Positions 1 through 6,534 are shown, counted from the stretch's first letter. The stretch: 6,534 nucleotides of DNA from JBPOIS01 sp052034295 (GCA_052034295.1 JBPOIS010000123.1:1-6534), one strand, 5' to 3'. Numbers and translations: made by a program. The notes: generated from the sequence alone by a model not told the origin.

Positions 1-3000
1 CAAACTCACGCTGGGTCAGTTCGTGCACATCCAGTTGGTTTTTGGCTTGTTCACTGATGTATTGGGCCTGTGCCGGTCCCAGCAGTGACACCACCCCGAT
101 GCTGCGGCCCCTGAATTTGGGGTCGTCGAGCAGCAGGCGGATTTCCGCAATGATGGCTTGGGCTTCCGGGCGGTTGAGGTCCGAGCTGCGGCCTTTGTGG
201 CGTACCCCATCTGGCACATAGATGGACACCAGCGGCGGATCCAGCCGTTCAGAGGCTTTGGAAATGCGCAGCGGCTTGATGTGGCCGTCATAGTAGGTGC
301 GGTTGCTGTATTCAATGATGGCCGGATGGCAGCGAAAGTGCTCCTGCAGTTCCACCTGTGCAGGGTAAATGTTTTTGGCAATTGCATACAGCGACAGGTC
401 CGGGGCAATGGCATTGGCACGGGGCTGGCCCGCGAGGAATTTGCTTTTCAGCTCCTCGACCCGTTCGGCACTGAGGCCGACAAATGAGGGAGAGACCTGT
501 TTGTCATCGCCCACGATCAGGATTTTTTTACCCCGCATCAGCACAGGCAGGGCATTGAAGGTGGACTGTGAGGCCTCATCGACGATGATCAGGTCAAACA
601 GGCCGGGCTGTGCCGGCATGGACTCCGACACCTGTGCCTGGGTCATCACCCAGCAGGGAATCGCGGCAGCGGCATCGGTGAGGGCATCCTGCGCTTCGCG
701 CCGGTGGCGGGGAGCATTTTTGCCGGTGCCTTTGCCGATTTTTTGCACGGCCTGCTTGTAGCGGTTCAGGGCAGAAATGACATGGGGGGTCAGGTTGGTT
801 TTCAGGCCCAGCCAGGCCCGTTGCGCCACCACCTGTTGATAGCCCTGCGCCAGCTGTTGTTCACATTCACGGCGTTGCTGCGCCAGGGTCTGCAGTTCGG
901 TTCGGTCACTGATCTGGTCCAGATGGTTTTTGGCCCGTCGCCACTGCCATGCTTCGCGCCAGTCGGTGGGCAGGGCAGGATCATCACTGGCAGAAGGGCT
1001 GGGCACAGTGCGCAGACGACCGGCCAGACGGGGAGCGCCTGCGGCTTCTATACGGTCGGCCAGGGTGCGGATGGTGTTGAACTGGGGCTGTAATTGTTCC
1101 AGCCGGATCAGCTGTTGCATCTGCTGGCTGTACTGGGTCAGCAGATCAACTTCGGACTGGGGTTGATCCAGGGTCAGCACCAGCTGGCGCAACGTATCGC
1201 CCACGGTGCCGGATTGCTGCTGGGCCAGCTGTTGGAGCAGGCGGTACTGGGCCCGGGATTGCTCCAGGTGCAGCCGGTGCAGGTGTTGATCGACCTGCTG
1301 CAGGACTGTCTGTACGTCACCCGGTTGGTCCAGTTTTTGCCCTTCGGGACCCCGCAGCACGTCGGTGGGATTCGGTTGCAGCGGTTGTTTGAGCACTTGG
1401 GTGAGCGCCTGCATTTGCCGCAGGGCACGGGTCAGCAGCTCCAGTTCACGCAACAGGAGCAGCAGGTCGGCCTGTGGTCCTGACACGGCGGGCAGGTCGA
1501 GCAACGGCGCCAATTGCTGATAGCGGGTCAGCAGGGTGGTCACGGTTTTTTGCCAATCCACCCGTTGCTGGATGGCTTGCCAGTCCCCCAGGGTGGCTGG
1601 AGTATGGCCACTGACAGTGATCTGTGCCAGCAGTTGCTTGGTGGCGGCCGGCACCAGACTGAACAGGCCAAAGGGTTTGCCGCTCACCGCAGCCTGTGCG
1701 ATGCAGGCCAGTGCCCTGGGGTCCTGCCACAGCAGCTCAGGCACGGTGATGGGCTGATTGAGCAGTTGTGCCCTCAGTGTGGACAGTTGATCGAGTTCTG
1801 GCAGCAGTTGATTCAGGGCCGCCAGTTCGGTCTGGCTGTCAGCGCTGGTGAAATGCCGCAGGGCTGCGACGGTCCAGGGTTTTTCCTGCTGTAACTGCTG
1901 CAGCGCCTGCACATGATCCAGACGGTCGTGCAGGGACGCACGCAGCGCCTGCAGGGTGTCTTCCGCCTGATCCGGGGGTGTCAATAGGGGCCAGAGCTGA
2001 CCGCTGGCCTGTTGTTGGCTCAGGTCACGGAGGTGCAGTAAGGTCTGGTGCAGCTGCAGGACCTGTTGCGGTTCAGGCCAGCGTGCCGCAGTCACCAGTG
2101 TCGTGCTCAGATAGGCCAGATCCGGCCCGACCTGTGCGCGGGCCTGACGGAGGGCAGCCATGTCAGATTCCTGCACCGGCGGGGCATGCTGGGGGTCCAG
2201 GCTGAGCGCGTCATCCAGCCAGCCATGCTCGGCTTCGCCCTGCATCACCCATTCGGCCACGCGTGCCGGCTTCTGGATCACGCCATCGAGTTCCAGGTCT
2301 GCATAGTGGGCCTGTGCGAGCGTGCGAATCCTGCGGTCAATGCGCAGCAGTTCACGCTGGGTGTGTTCGATGCGTTCATCCAGCTGCTGGATTTCTGCAC
2401 TGAGCTGGGTTGGGTCCAATTGGGCCACGCGCTGCAGGATCAGGTCTATGGATGATTCAAGCTGGCGCTGGCCTTCCCGGTCGGAGCCCGCCCGCGACAC
2501 CACCAGTGGCCGGATGTCCTCGGGGATTTTGCTTTGTACAGTCTTGAGCACATGGGCTTTTTCGGCGGTGACCAGCACCCGCTGGCCCAGAGCCAGGGCA
2601 TGACAGATGATGTTGGCAATGGTGTGGGTTTTGCCTGTGCCCGGCGGCCCCTGCACGACCACGCCATCCTGACGGTTCAAACGCTCAATGATGGTAATTT
2701 GTTCATGGTTGTAGGGCAGGGGAAAAAAAAGCTCCTGCACGGTGCTGCCCTGACCCTCCAGACCGCCCCGCCCCCGGAAGCAGACCGGGGTCTGGGGGAC
2801 TTCACGCGCCTGACTGGGAGGGGTCACCAGATTCAGCAACTGGGCGGGCAACTGGTCCTCGGGCCACTGCTCCAGATTGCGCTTCAGGGCCTCAATGTCC
2901 TGATGAATCAGGGAAGTGGAGCGATTGCGTAAAAAAATCCGCCAGGCCAGTGACGCCGCTGGGGTTGGACCATGTGGCGGGGCATGTGGGCTCTCCTGAT

Positions 3001-3787
3001 AAATCCCCTGGGCACTGAGGCCATGAATCGCGGCTGAGACCAGATCCGAATAGCTGCTGTAATCCTGTGGGCTGATCTGGCGGCCATCCTGCAGCGCCTG
3101 GCTGAGCTGCTGATACAGCTCGCCACTTTGCAGCAGGTCAGGCTGCTGTAAAAAATATTCAAACTCCAAGCGGGGCTTGACCAGACAGGCACGGATTTCC
3201 AGCGCATCCTGCTGCTGGGCGATTTCCAGCAGGGTCGTAATCAGGGGATAGTCGTAATTGCCGCCAGCCGCAGGCCAATGCACCAGCCCCACGCCCAGCA
3301 CCAGCTCCTGGGGACGCTCGACCGTCATGGTCAGATGGATGCGCCAGTCAAACAGCCGGTCATACAGGGCAATGGCCTGCCGGATCAGGCGCTCGGGAGT
3401 GGCCCAGGCATTCCAGCTGTTCAGATAGTAATCAAACAGGGTCTGCGCTTCAGCCAGTGTGTCGGCCAGGTCCGGGTCTGGGTCAGGCTGCGTGCGCAGG
3501 GTTGTTTCCAGCTCCGCACGCTTGAGCCGTGGGGGATGCAGGGGGTCTTCAGAACCCTGAAAAAAAGCCGAATAGGCGTTTTTGGGAAGGCGCGGTGGTG
3601 GGGTGGGGTGCAGGCGGCTGACCCTCAGCAGCACATCGTCTTCCGGAAACAGCTCTACCCCGGGAAGACCGGCCAGCTGGTCCGGGTTCAGCAAATCACT
3701 GGGCATGGGCCGGGGGCCCGGATCGGTACCCTCGCTCTGACGGACATAATCCAGCAGGTTTTTCAGCAGTTCATGGCGGGCAGTCAT
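1..3787 (-). CDS. Giant SF1 (UPF1/DNA2-like) helicase/ATPase, C-terminus cut by window edge
   Basis: Probable ATP-dependent nucleic-acid helicase or translocase, 1262 residues visible. The N-terminal ~350 residues lack enzymatic motifs; a stretch near 160-185 (LVLGVGLVHW, then YPL and LLEI) resembles the N-terminal region of other giant helicases. A Q-motif-like NHEQ lies near 360. Walker A is GPPGTGKT at 380-387 (Lys386). Motif Ia (VLVTAEKAHVLK) follows. About 600 Q/L-rich, probably coiled-coil residues (roughly 430-1000) separate it from Walker B IIVDEAS (Asp1070, Glu1071), motif III GDDKQ at 1093-1097 and motif IV-like EHFRCHP at 1149-1155. A conserved-looking IGVVSLLG lies near the left edge; motifs V and VI and any C-terminal nuclease are outside. 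A TAA at 3788-3790 directly precedes the ATG, so no upstream extension is possible; the Shine-Dalgarno is weak (GGA about 11 nt upstream). The frame is open throughout, with no sign of decay. The family is confident; substrate and role are unknown. Confidence 0.9.
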   Translation of the reverse strand, partial: MTARHELLKNLLDYVRQSEGTDPGPRPMPSDLLNPDQLAGLPGVELFPEDDVLLRVSRLHPTPPPRLPKNAYSAFFQGSEDPLHPPRLKRAELETTLRTQPDPDPDLADTLAEAQTLFDYYLNSWNAWATPERLIRQAIALYDRLFDWRIHLTMTVERPQELVLGVGLVHWPAAGGNYDYPLITTLLEIAQQQDALEIRACLVKPRLEFEYFLQQPDLLQSGELYQQLSQALQDGRQISPQDYSSYSDLVSAAIHGLSAQGIYQESPHAPPHGPTPAASLAWRIFLRNRSTSLIHQDIEALKRNLEQWPEDQLPAQLLNLVTPPSQAREVPQTPVCFRGRGGLEGQGSTVQELFFPLPYNHEQITIIERLNRQDGVVVQGPPGTGKTHTIANIICHALALGQRVLVTAEKAHVLKTVQSKIPEDIRPLVVSRAGSDREGQRQLESSIDLILQRVAQLDPTQLSAEIQQLDERIEHTQRELLRIDRRIRTLAQAHYADLELDGVIQKPARVAEWVMQGEAEHGWLDDALSLDPQHAPPVQESDMAALRQARAQVGPDLAYLSTTLVTAARWPEPQQVLQLHQTLLHLRDLSQQQASGQLWPLLTPPDQAEDTLQALRASLHDRLDHVQALQQLQQEKPWTVAALRHFTSADSQTELAALNQLLPELDQLSTLRAQLLNQPITVPELLWQDPRALACIAQAAVSGKPFGLFSLVPAATKQLLAQITVSGHTPATLGDWQAIQQRVDWQKTVTTLLTRYQQLAPLLDLPAVSGPQADLLLLLRELELLTRALRQMQALTQVLKQPLQPNPTDVLRGPEGQKLDQPGDVQTVLQQVDQHLHRLHLEQSRAQYRLLQQLAQQQSGTVGDTLRQLVLTLDQPQSEVDLLTQYSQQMQQLIRLEQLQPQFNTIRTLADRIEAAGAPRLAGRLRTVPSPSASDDPALPTDWREAWQWRRAKNHLDQISDRTELQTLAQQRRECEQQLAQGYQQVVAQRAWLGLKTNLTPHVISALNRYKQAVQKIGKGTGKNAPRHRREAQDALTDAAAAIPCWVMTQAQVSESMPAQPGLFDLIIVDEASQSTFNALPVLMRGKKILIVGDDKQVSPSFVGLSAERVEELKSKFLAGQPRANAIAPDLSLYAIAKNIYPAQVELQEHFRCHPAIIEYSNRTYYDGHIKPLRISKASERLDPPLVSIYVPDGVRHKGRSSDLNRPEAQAIIAEIRLLLDDPKFRGRSIGVVSLLGPAQAQYISEQAKNQLDVHELTQREF

Positions 3788-3807
3788 TTACAGATAAATC
3801 CAAACTA

Positions 3808-3821
3808 GCGCAAATTTGTGC
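3808..3821. repeat. 14-bp imperfect palindrome upstream of the helicase start
   Basis: GCGCAAATTTGTGC is symmetric apart from one mismatched pair (third base from each end). Its core is the perfect 8-bp palindrome CAAATTTG. It ends 20 bp before the helicase ATG, inside the predicted leader. It could bind a dimeric regulator; no specific factor can be assigned. Confidence 0.3.
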
Positions 3822-3904
3822 CGTCAGTGTAGCCCAGTCCACCCCAAAAAGGACCCTCCGCCAGCAACAGACCGACAGGGACCGGTGCAGGCTGGGTGGG
3901 TGCT

Positions 3905-3917
3905 GGGATTTTATCCC
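3905..3917. repeat. Short perfect inverted repeat, possible operator
   Basis: GGGAT and ATCCC flank a TTT loop. If the minus-strand promoter at 3928-3958 is real, this repeat covers about +5 to +17 of the transcript, a usual place for a repressor site. A five-base stem is short and can arise by chance. Confidence 0.25.
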
Positions 3918-3927
3918 TGACCTGTAC

Positions 3928-3958
3928 ACAATAGCGCACCCCACAAACGCATTGTCAA
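3928..3958 (-). promoter_or_regulatory. Candidate sigma70-type promoter for the helicase gene
   Basis: Read on the minus strand, 3958-3953 is a perfect TTGACA -35 hexamer. Nineteen bases later, 3933-3928 is TATTGT, which matches 4 of 6 bases of the -10 consensus. The spacer is longer than the optimal 17, so this would be moderate to weak or need an activator. Transcription would start near 3921, giving a leader of about 134 nt before the helicase ATG. The hexamers are seen; promoter activity is inferred. Confidence 0.35.
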
Positions 3959-3962
3959 TTCT

Positions 3963-3966
3963 GGAG
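3963..3966 (+). promoter_or_regulatory. Ribosome binding site of the patatin gene
   Basis: GGAG lies 10 nt before the ATG at 3977. It supports this start over the in-frame ATG at codon 5, which would be 22 nt from the site. An in-frame TAG at 3932-3934 closes the frame upstream. Confidence 0.6.
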
Positions 3967-3976
3967 ACCATCCGCC

Positions 3977-5422
3977 ATGCCCCGCCTCATGGACCTACAG
4001 CGTGATCTGGCTGCCGCACGCAGCGCGGCGGAATGGCTGGACATTGCCGCCGCCATCGATGCCCTGACCGGTGCAGCCGAGTGGCGTGAGGCCGATGGCT
4101 CGGAATTTTTTCATGAAGCACTGATCCGTGAGCACATCAGCAGCCTGCAGGCGCTGATGGCCCGGCAGGACTGGCTGGCACTGGCGGACCTGCTGCAGCA
4201 GAGCCTGTACCGGCATCTGGGTGAGCTGAACAATCCGCAGCTGTACCAGTACGCGCTGACCGGCACAAAGACCGTGGTCACCACCTATCTGGACACGGTG
4301 GAGCAGGCCATGCGTGCGCTGGCGGTGCATCCGGTGCCGGGTCTGGAGGTGGCCCGGAAGCGGGCGCTGTTTGAGCGGGCGGAGCGGGTGTATGGCCGTC
4401 CGGCGTTGATTCTGAGCGGGGGCGGGGCCTTTGGGATTTATCACCTGGGGGTGGTGAAGGCGCTGTGGGAAGCCCGGCTGTTGCCGCGCATCATCGCCGG
4501 GTCGAGCATGGGGGCGATCATTGCCACGGCGGTCTGCAACCGCAGCGACGCTGAGCTGGCGGCGTTTTTTGCCCAGCCGCTGGCACAGATTGACCGGACA
4601 GCCCTGCGCTGGCGCCACCCGCGTGACATGTGGGTGCAACGCTCGGCCATGGATCCGGCGCAGGTGATGCAGCACATTCTGGCCAACACCCAGAGTGCCA
4701 CGTTTGCTGAGGCGCATGCGCGTTCGGGGCGGGTGCTCAACATCACCGTGTCGGCCACCCGTGCCCACCAGAAACCCCGGCTGCTCAGCCACCTGACCTC
4801 ACCGGATGTGCTGATTGAGTATGCCGCGCTGGCCTCGTGTGCCGTGCCGGGTCTGTTTCCGCCGGTGGTGCTGCAGGAGCGCCATCATGGGGTGCAGCGG
4901 GACTACATGCCCACCGAGCGCTGGATGGATGGCACCTTTGATGGGGACCTGCCACGTGAACGGCTGGCCCGCCTGCACAATGTCAACCAGACCATCGTCA
5001 GCCAGGCCAATCCGCATGTGATTCCGTTCATCACCCACCGCCAGCAGCGTGGGGCCTGGGCGGTCGGCAAACACATGGCCGCGTCGGTGCTGCATGCCGT
5101 GGCCGCCGAGTCGATGGGGATTGCCCGGCAGGTGCTGGATGGCACGCCGCTGCGGCCTGTGGTGGCGCAGGCGCATGCGCTGGCCAATCAGCGCTATCTG
5201 GGTGATGTGACCATCCGCTTTCCGTTTCGGCCCCAGGCTTACTTGCGGGTGCTGTCCAATCCGAGTCTGGCCGGGCTGGCGGAGTATGTGGCGCTGGGGC
5301 AGCAGGCCACCTGGCCGGTGTTGCCGATGATTGCGGATTTGACCCGGGTCAGCCGGACGTTTGACGACTGTCTAGCGCTGCTGGCCGCGCAGGCCGGAGG
5401 CGCTGATGCTGGTCTGGATTAA
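3977..5422 (+). CDS. DUF3336/patatin-domain lipase (SDP1/Tgl-like acyl hydrolase)
   Basis: Predicted serine acyl hydrolase of 481 residues acting on triacylglycerol or other acyl lipids. Residues 1 to about 140 form a helical N-terminal region like the DUF3336 domain that precedes patatin in yeast Tgl3/4/5 and plant SDP1 lipases. The patatin domain follows: oxyanion loop GGGAFG at 148-153, nucleophile elbow GSSMG at 175-179 (catalytic Ser177), and the dyad aspartate in WMDG (Asp318). The stretch DLP then NVN and SQANPH (about 324-347) is typical of this branch rather than of CapV-type patatins. All catalytic residues are present and there is no signal peptide, so a cytoplasmic or membrane-peripheral enzyme is expected. 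It is divergent from the helicase gene and 145 bp upstream of the DUF3298-type gene. Family assignment is strong; the substrate is inferred from homologues. Confidence 0.93.
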   Translation: MPRLMDLQRDLAAARSAAEWLDIAAAIDALTGAAEWREADGSEFFHEALIREHISSLQALMARQDWLALADLLQQSLYRHLGELNNPQLYQYALTGTKTVVTTYLDTVEQAMRALAVHPVPGLEVARKRALFERAERVYGRPALILSGGGAFGIYHLGVVKALWEARLLPRIIAGSSMGAIIATAVCNRSDAELAAFFAQPLAQIDRTALRWRHPRDMWVQRSAMDPAQVMQHILANTQSATFAEAHARSGRVLNITVSATRAHQKPRLLSHLTSPDVLIEYAALASCAVPGLFPPVVLQERHHGVQRDYMPTERWMDGTFDGDLPRERLARLHNVNQTIVSQANPHVIPFITHRQQRGAWAVGKHMAASVLHAVAAESMGIARQVLDGTPLRPVVAQAHALANQRYLGDVTIRFPFRPQAYLRVLSNPSLAGLAEYVALGQQATWPVLPMIADLTRVSRTFDDCLALLAAQAGGADAGLD

Positions 5423-5467
5423 CAAAACATACTGGAGGCTCCACCGGGGCTGTGGCAGGCTGAAGCC

Positions 5468-5662
5468 ATGAAAAACACTGCTGTCCTCAAGCTGGGTGTC
5501 GTGGCAGCACTGGCGCTGTGCTGGCCGCGGCGCGTCGGTGTGTCGCGGCCTTCTGGAGCCCTGAACCATGAAAACCCTCCTCACCCTGCTGCTGGGCCTG
5601 ACCCTCAGCCTGCCCGTACTGGCAGCGCCCGCACTGACGGTGCAGACCCTTTATCGCGTTGA
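5468..5662 (+). CDS. Doubtful small ORF with signal-peptide-like N-terminus
   Basis: This frame of 64 codons begins with a Lys-containing start and a hydrophobic run (MKNTAVLKLGVVAALALC), which looks like an export signal with an imperfect lipobox. The rest is Pro/Arg-rich, and its last ~95 bp overlap the DUF3298-type gene in another frame, so that part is probably a shadow. A one-base frame change after the hydrophobic run would end the peptide at the TGA at 5562-5564, just before the next ATG, giving about 31 residues. It could be a small secreted or leader peptide, a decayed lipoprotein gene, or chance. The ribosome binding site is poor. No function can be assigned. Confidence 0.25.
   Translation: MKNTAVLKLGVVAALALCWPRRVGVSRPSGALNHENPPHPAAGPDPQPARTGSARTDGADPLSR
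5555..5558 (+). promoter_or_regulatory. Ribosome binding site of the DUF3298-type gene
   Basis: GGAG is 9 nt from the ATG at 5568. An in-frame TGA at 5562-5564 lies between them, so the coding frame cannot extend further upstream and the start is well fixed. Confidence 0.65.
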
Positions 5663-6281
5663 TGCAATCAAAGCCAGTACCCCGAGCTGTCGCCGTCACT
5701 GCAATCAGGTCGATGCGCAGTGGCCGGTGTTTGCCGGCGCATGGCAATGGGTGAATCCGCTGGTGGCCCAGCAGCTCGCCGGGGGCAAGCTGCCGGCTTC
5801 CGGGCTGGCCGGCCACTATCAGGGCCAGCTGCGTTCGGATGGCGAGCAGGGGCTGCAGTCAGTGGACCGGGTGACCGAGAAGGACTGGACGGCCCGCTTT
5901 CTGGTGCTGGACCTGAGCCATTACCAGTATCCGGAGGGTGCGGCGCACGGCATGGAGGCGCGCACCTGGCTGACCTTTGACCAAAAACAGAAAAAACTGC
6001 TGCAACTGGATGATGTGCTGGTGCCGGGACAGCGTGAGGCGCTCAAGCGCAAGCTGTATGCCCAGTACCAGCAACAGGTGCAGGCGCTGGGGCTGTTTGA
6101 AGGCATCAAATACGCGGATTTTGCCGATTTTGACGGCTGGTGGCTGGATGCGTATGGCCAGTTGCACGTGCAATATGGCCAGTACGCCATCGCCCCCTAC
6201 GCGGCGGGCCACCCGGAACTGACGCTGGGCCGGGACGAGCTGAAGGGCATCCTGCGCACTGCCTGGCTGCCGCGCGATTGA
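5568..6281 (+). CDS. Secreted DUF3298-type (RsiV/PdaC C-terminal-like) protein
   Basis: Predicted exported protein of 237 residues. Residues 1-20 are a classic signal peptide (MKTLLTLLLGLTLSLPVLAA) with cleavage expected after Ala19 or Ala20, so the mature protein is probably periplasmic. The first part of the mature chain resembles the DUF4163 module that usually precedes DUF3298. The second half has the DUF3298 hallmarks: GAAHGME, then LTFDQKQKKLLQLDDVL, then a WWLDAYGQL strand and YAIAPYAAGHPELTL near the end. In other proteins this fold occurs in RsiV, which binds lysozyme, and next to the PdaC deacetylase domain; no catalytic domain is present here. Cys41 and Cys45 (CRRHC) could form a disulfide or bind metal. 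The TatD-family gene follows after 24 bp. The family call is good, the biological role is unknown. Confidence 0.85.
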   Translation: MKTLLTLLLGLTLSLPVLAAPALTVQTLYRVDAIKASTPSCRRHCNQVDAQWPVFAGAWQWVNPLVAQQLAGGKLPASGLAGHYQGQLRSDGEQGLQSVDRVTEKDWTARFLVLDLSHYQYPEGAAHGMEARTWLTFDQKQKKLLQLDDVLVPGQREALKRKLYAQYQQQVQALGLFEGIKYADFADFDGWWLDAYGQLHVQYGQYAIAPYAAGHPELTLGRDELKGILRTAWLPRD

Positions 6282-6293
6282 ACCGCTGGGGGT

Positions 6294-6298
6294 GAGGA
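6294..6298 (+). promoter_or_regulatory. Ribosome binding site of the TatD-family gene
   Basis: GAGGA lies 7 nt before the ATG at 6306, within the 24-bp gap after the DUF3298-type stop codon. This is strong and well spaced, and supports translation from one shared transcript. Confidence 0.7.
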
Positions 6299-6305
6299 CT
6301 GTGCC

Positions 6306-6534
6306 ATGTTGCGGCTGATCGACACCCACACCCATTTTGACGTGCCGGAGTTTGACCCGGACCGGCAGGCGCTGGCGGGGGCAGCACGGCTGCAGGGCGT
6401 CGAACAACTGGTGCTGGTGGGCTATCTGGCCCGGCATTTCCCGCGTCTGCGTCAGGTCGGTGAGGCACTGAACCAGTGGCCCGCAGCACCGCAGGCCCTG
6501 CTGGCCCCCGGGTTGCATCCCTTTTACATCCTGG
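6306..6534 (+). CDS. TatD-family metal-dependent hydrolase (YjjV-like), 3' end outside window
   Basis: The first 76 codons of a TatD-type hydrolase; members are TIM-barrel metal-dependent enzymes, several with DNase activity. The opening LIDTHTHFD carries the HxH metal-binding pair (His8, His10) on the first strand of the barrel. The spacing to GVEQLVLVGY and to APGLHPFYIL matches the next two strands of TatD/YjjV proteins, where GLHP is a family signature. The remaining metal ligands are beyond the right edge. The predecessor's stop codon is in the same frame 24 bp upstream, so the start is bounded. The substrate cannot be told from this fragment, and the symbol is left open because TatD paralogues are hard to separate from the N-terminus alone. 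Confidence 0.88.
   Translation, partial: MLRLIDTHTHFDVPEFDPDRQALAGAARLQGVEQLVLVGYLARHFPRLRQVGEALNQWPAAPQALLAPGLHPFYIL

Larger units (their letters stand above)
3788..3976. promoter_or_regulatory. Divergent intergenic region between helicase and patatin genes
   Basis: This 189-bp spacer separates two divergent start codons and must hold the helicase promoter and probably the patatin promoter. It carries more A/T runs than the flanking genes. Visible palindromes are a 14-bp near-perfect one centred on CAAATTTG (3808-3821), GGGAT-TTT-ATCCC (3905-3917) and ATTG-T-CAAT (3951-3959). No credible small gene or terminator with a U-tract is seen. Its regulatory role is inferred from gene orientation. 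Confidence 0.6.

Noticed and set aside
1..3787. Possible frameshift or pseudogenisation of the giant helicase
   Set aside because: The frame defined by the ATG at 3787 is the same frame that encodes Walker A, Walker B, GDDKQ, EHFRC and the sequence at the left edge, so there is no net frame change.
3278..3808. Plus-strand open frame of 176 codons opposite the helicase N-terminus
   Set aside because: The helicase frame is continuous here and shows family-like sequence. This frame has Gln/Gly/Val-rich shadow composition and no good ribosome binding site.
3995..4792. Long minus-strand open frame (265 codons) opposite the patatin gene
   Set aside because: It lies wholly antisense to a gene with clear catalytic motifs. 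Its His/Arg/Gln/Pro-rich composition is typical of a reverse-frame shadow in GC-rich DNA, and no family is recognisable.
3977..5422. Patatin as a CBASS-type (CapV) defence effector beside the helicase
   Set aside because: No cyclic-nucleotide synthase gene is present, and the DUF3336-like front end with the SQANPH signature points to the SDP1/Tgl-type lipase branch.
5430..5467. Possible terminator after the patatin gene (small stems GGAG-G-CTCC, CCAC...GTGG and GGCT-GA-AGCC)
   Set aside because: The stems are only four base pairs and none is followed by a T-run, so an intrinsic terminator is not supported.
5759..6420. Two copies of GCTGGTGG (5759-5766 and 6413-6420), identical to E. coli Chi
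   Set aside because: The octamer is easily generated by Leu-Val codons in GC-rich genes, and Chi differs between bacterial groups. Two copies here are not evidence of function.
5859..6518. Minus-strand open frame of 219 codons opposite the DUF3298-type and TatD genes
   Set aside because: It is antisense to two recognised coding regions, spans their junction and has no recognisable motif.

Overview
The window looks like chromosomal DNA from a GC-rich bacterium. The GC richness is a visual judgement, not a calculation. The patatin with a DUF3336-type front end and the TatD/YjjV-like protein suggest a proteobacterium, probably a gammaproteobacterium. That placement is an inference; there is no rRNA or other marker to fix it.

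Layout. Positions 1-3787 (minus strand) are one uninterrupted reading frame of 1262 codons. It starts at an ATG at 3787 and runs off the left edge. It encodes a very large superfamily 1 (UPF1/DNA2-like) helicase with a roughly 600-residue glutamine/leucine-rich segment between its nucleotide-binding motifs. A 189-bp intergenic region (3788-3976) separates it from a divergent rightward block. It holds a candidate minus-strand sigma70-type promoter and several short palindromes. The rightward block is a DUF3336/patatin lipase (3977-5422), a 145-bp gap with a doubtful mini-ORF (5468-5662), a secreted DUF3298-type protein (5568-6281), and the first 76 codons of a TatD-family metal-dependent hydrolase (from 6306, cut by the right edge).

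How the genes may relate. The DUF3298-type gene and the TatD gene are 24 bp apart with a good ribosome binding site between them, so they are probably co-transcribed. The patatin gene lies upstream on the same strand with no recognisable terminator, so it could join that transcript. The helicase stands alone on the other strand and is the most unusual gene here. Giant helicases of this build include uncharacterised and defence-associated proteins, but its C-terminus, where an effector nuclease domain would usually sit, is outside the window. The rightward genes look like ordinary housekeeping or accessory metabolism. I see no RNA genes, CRISPR arrays, insertion sequences or attachment sites.
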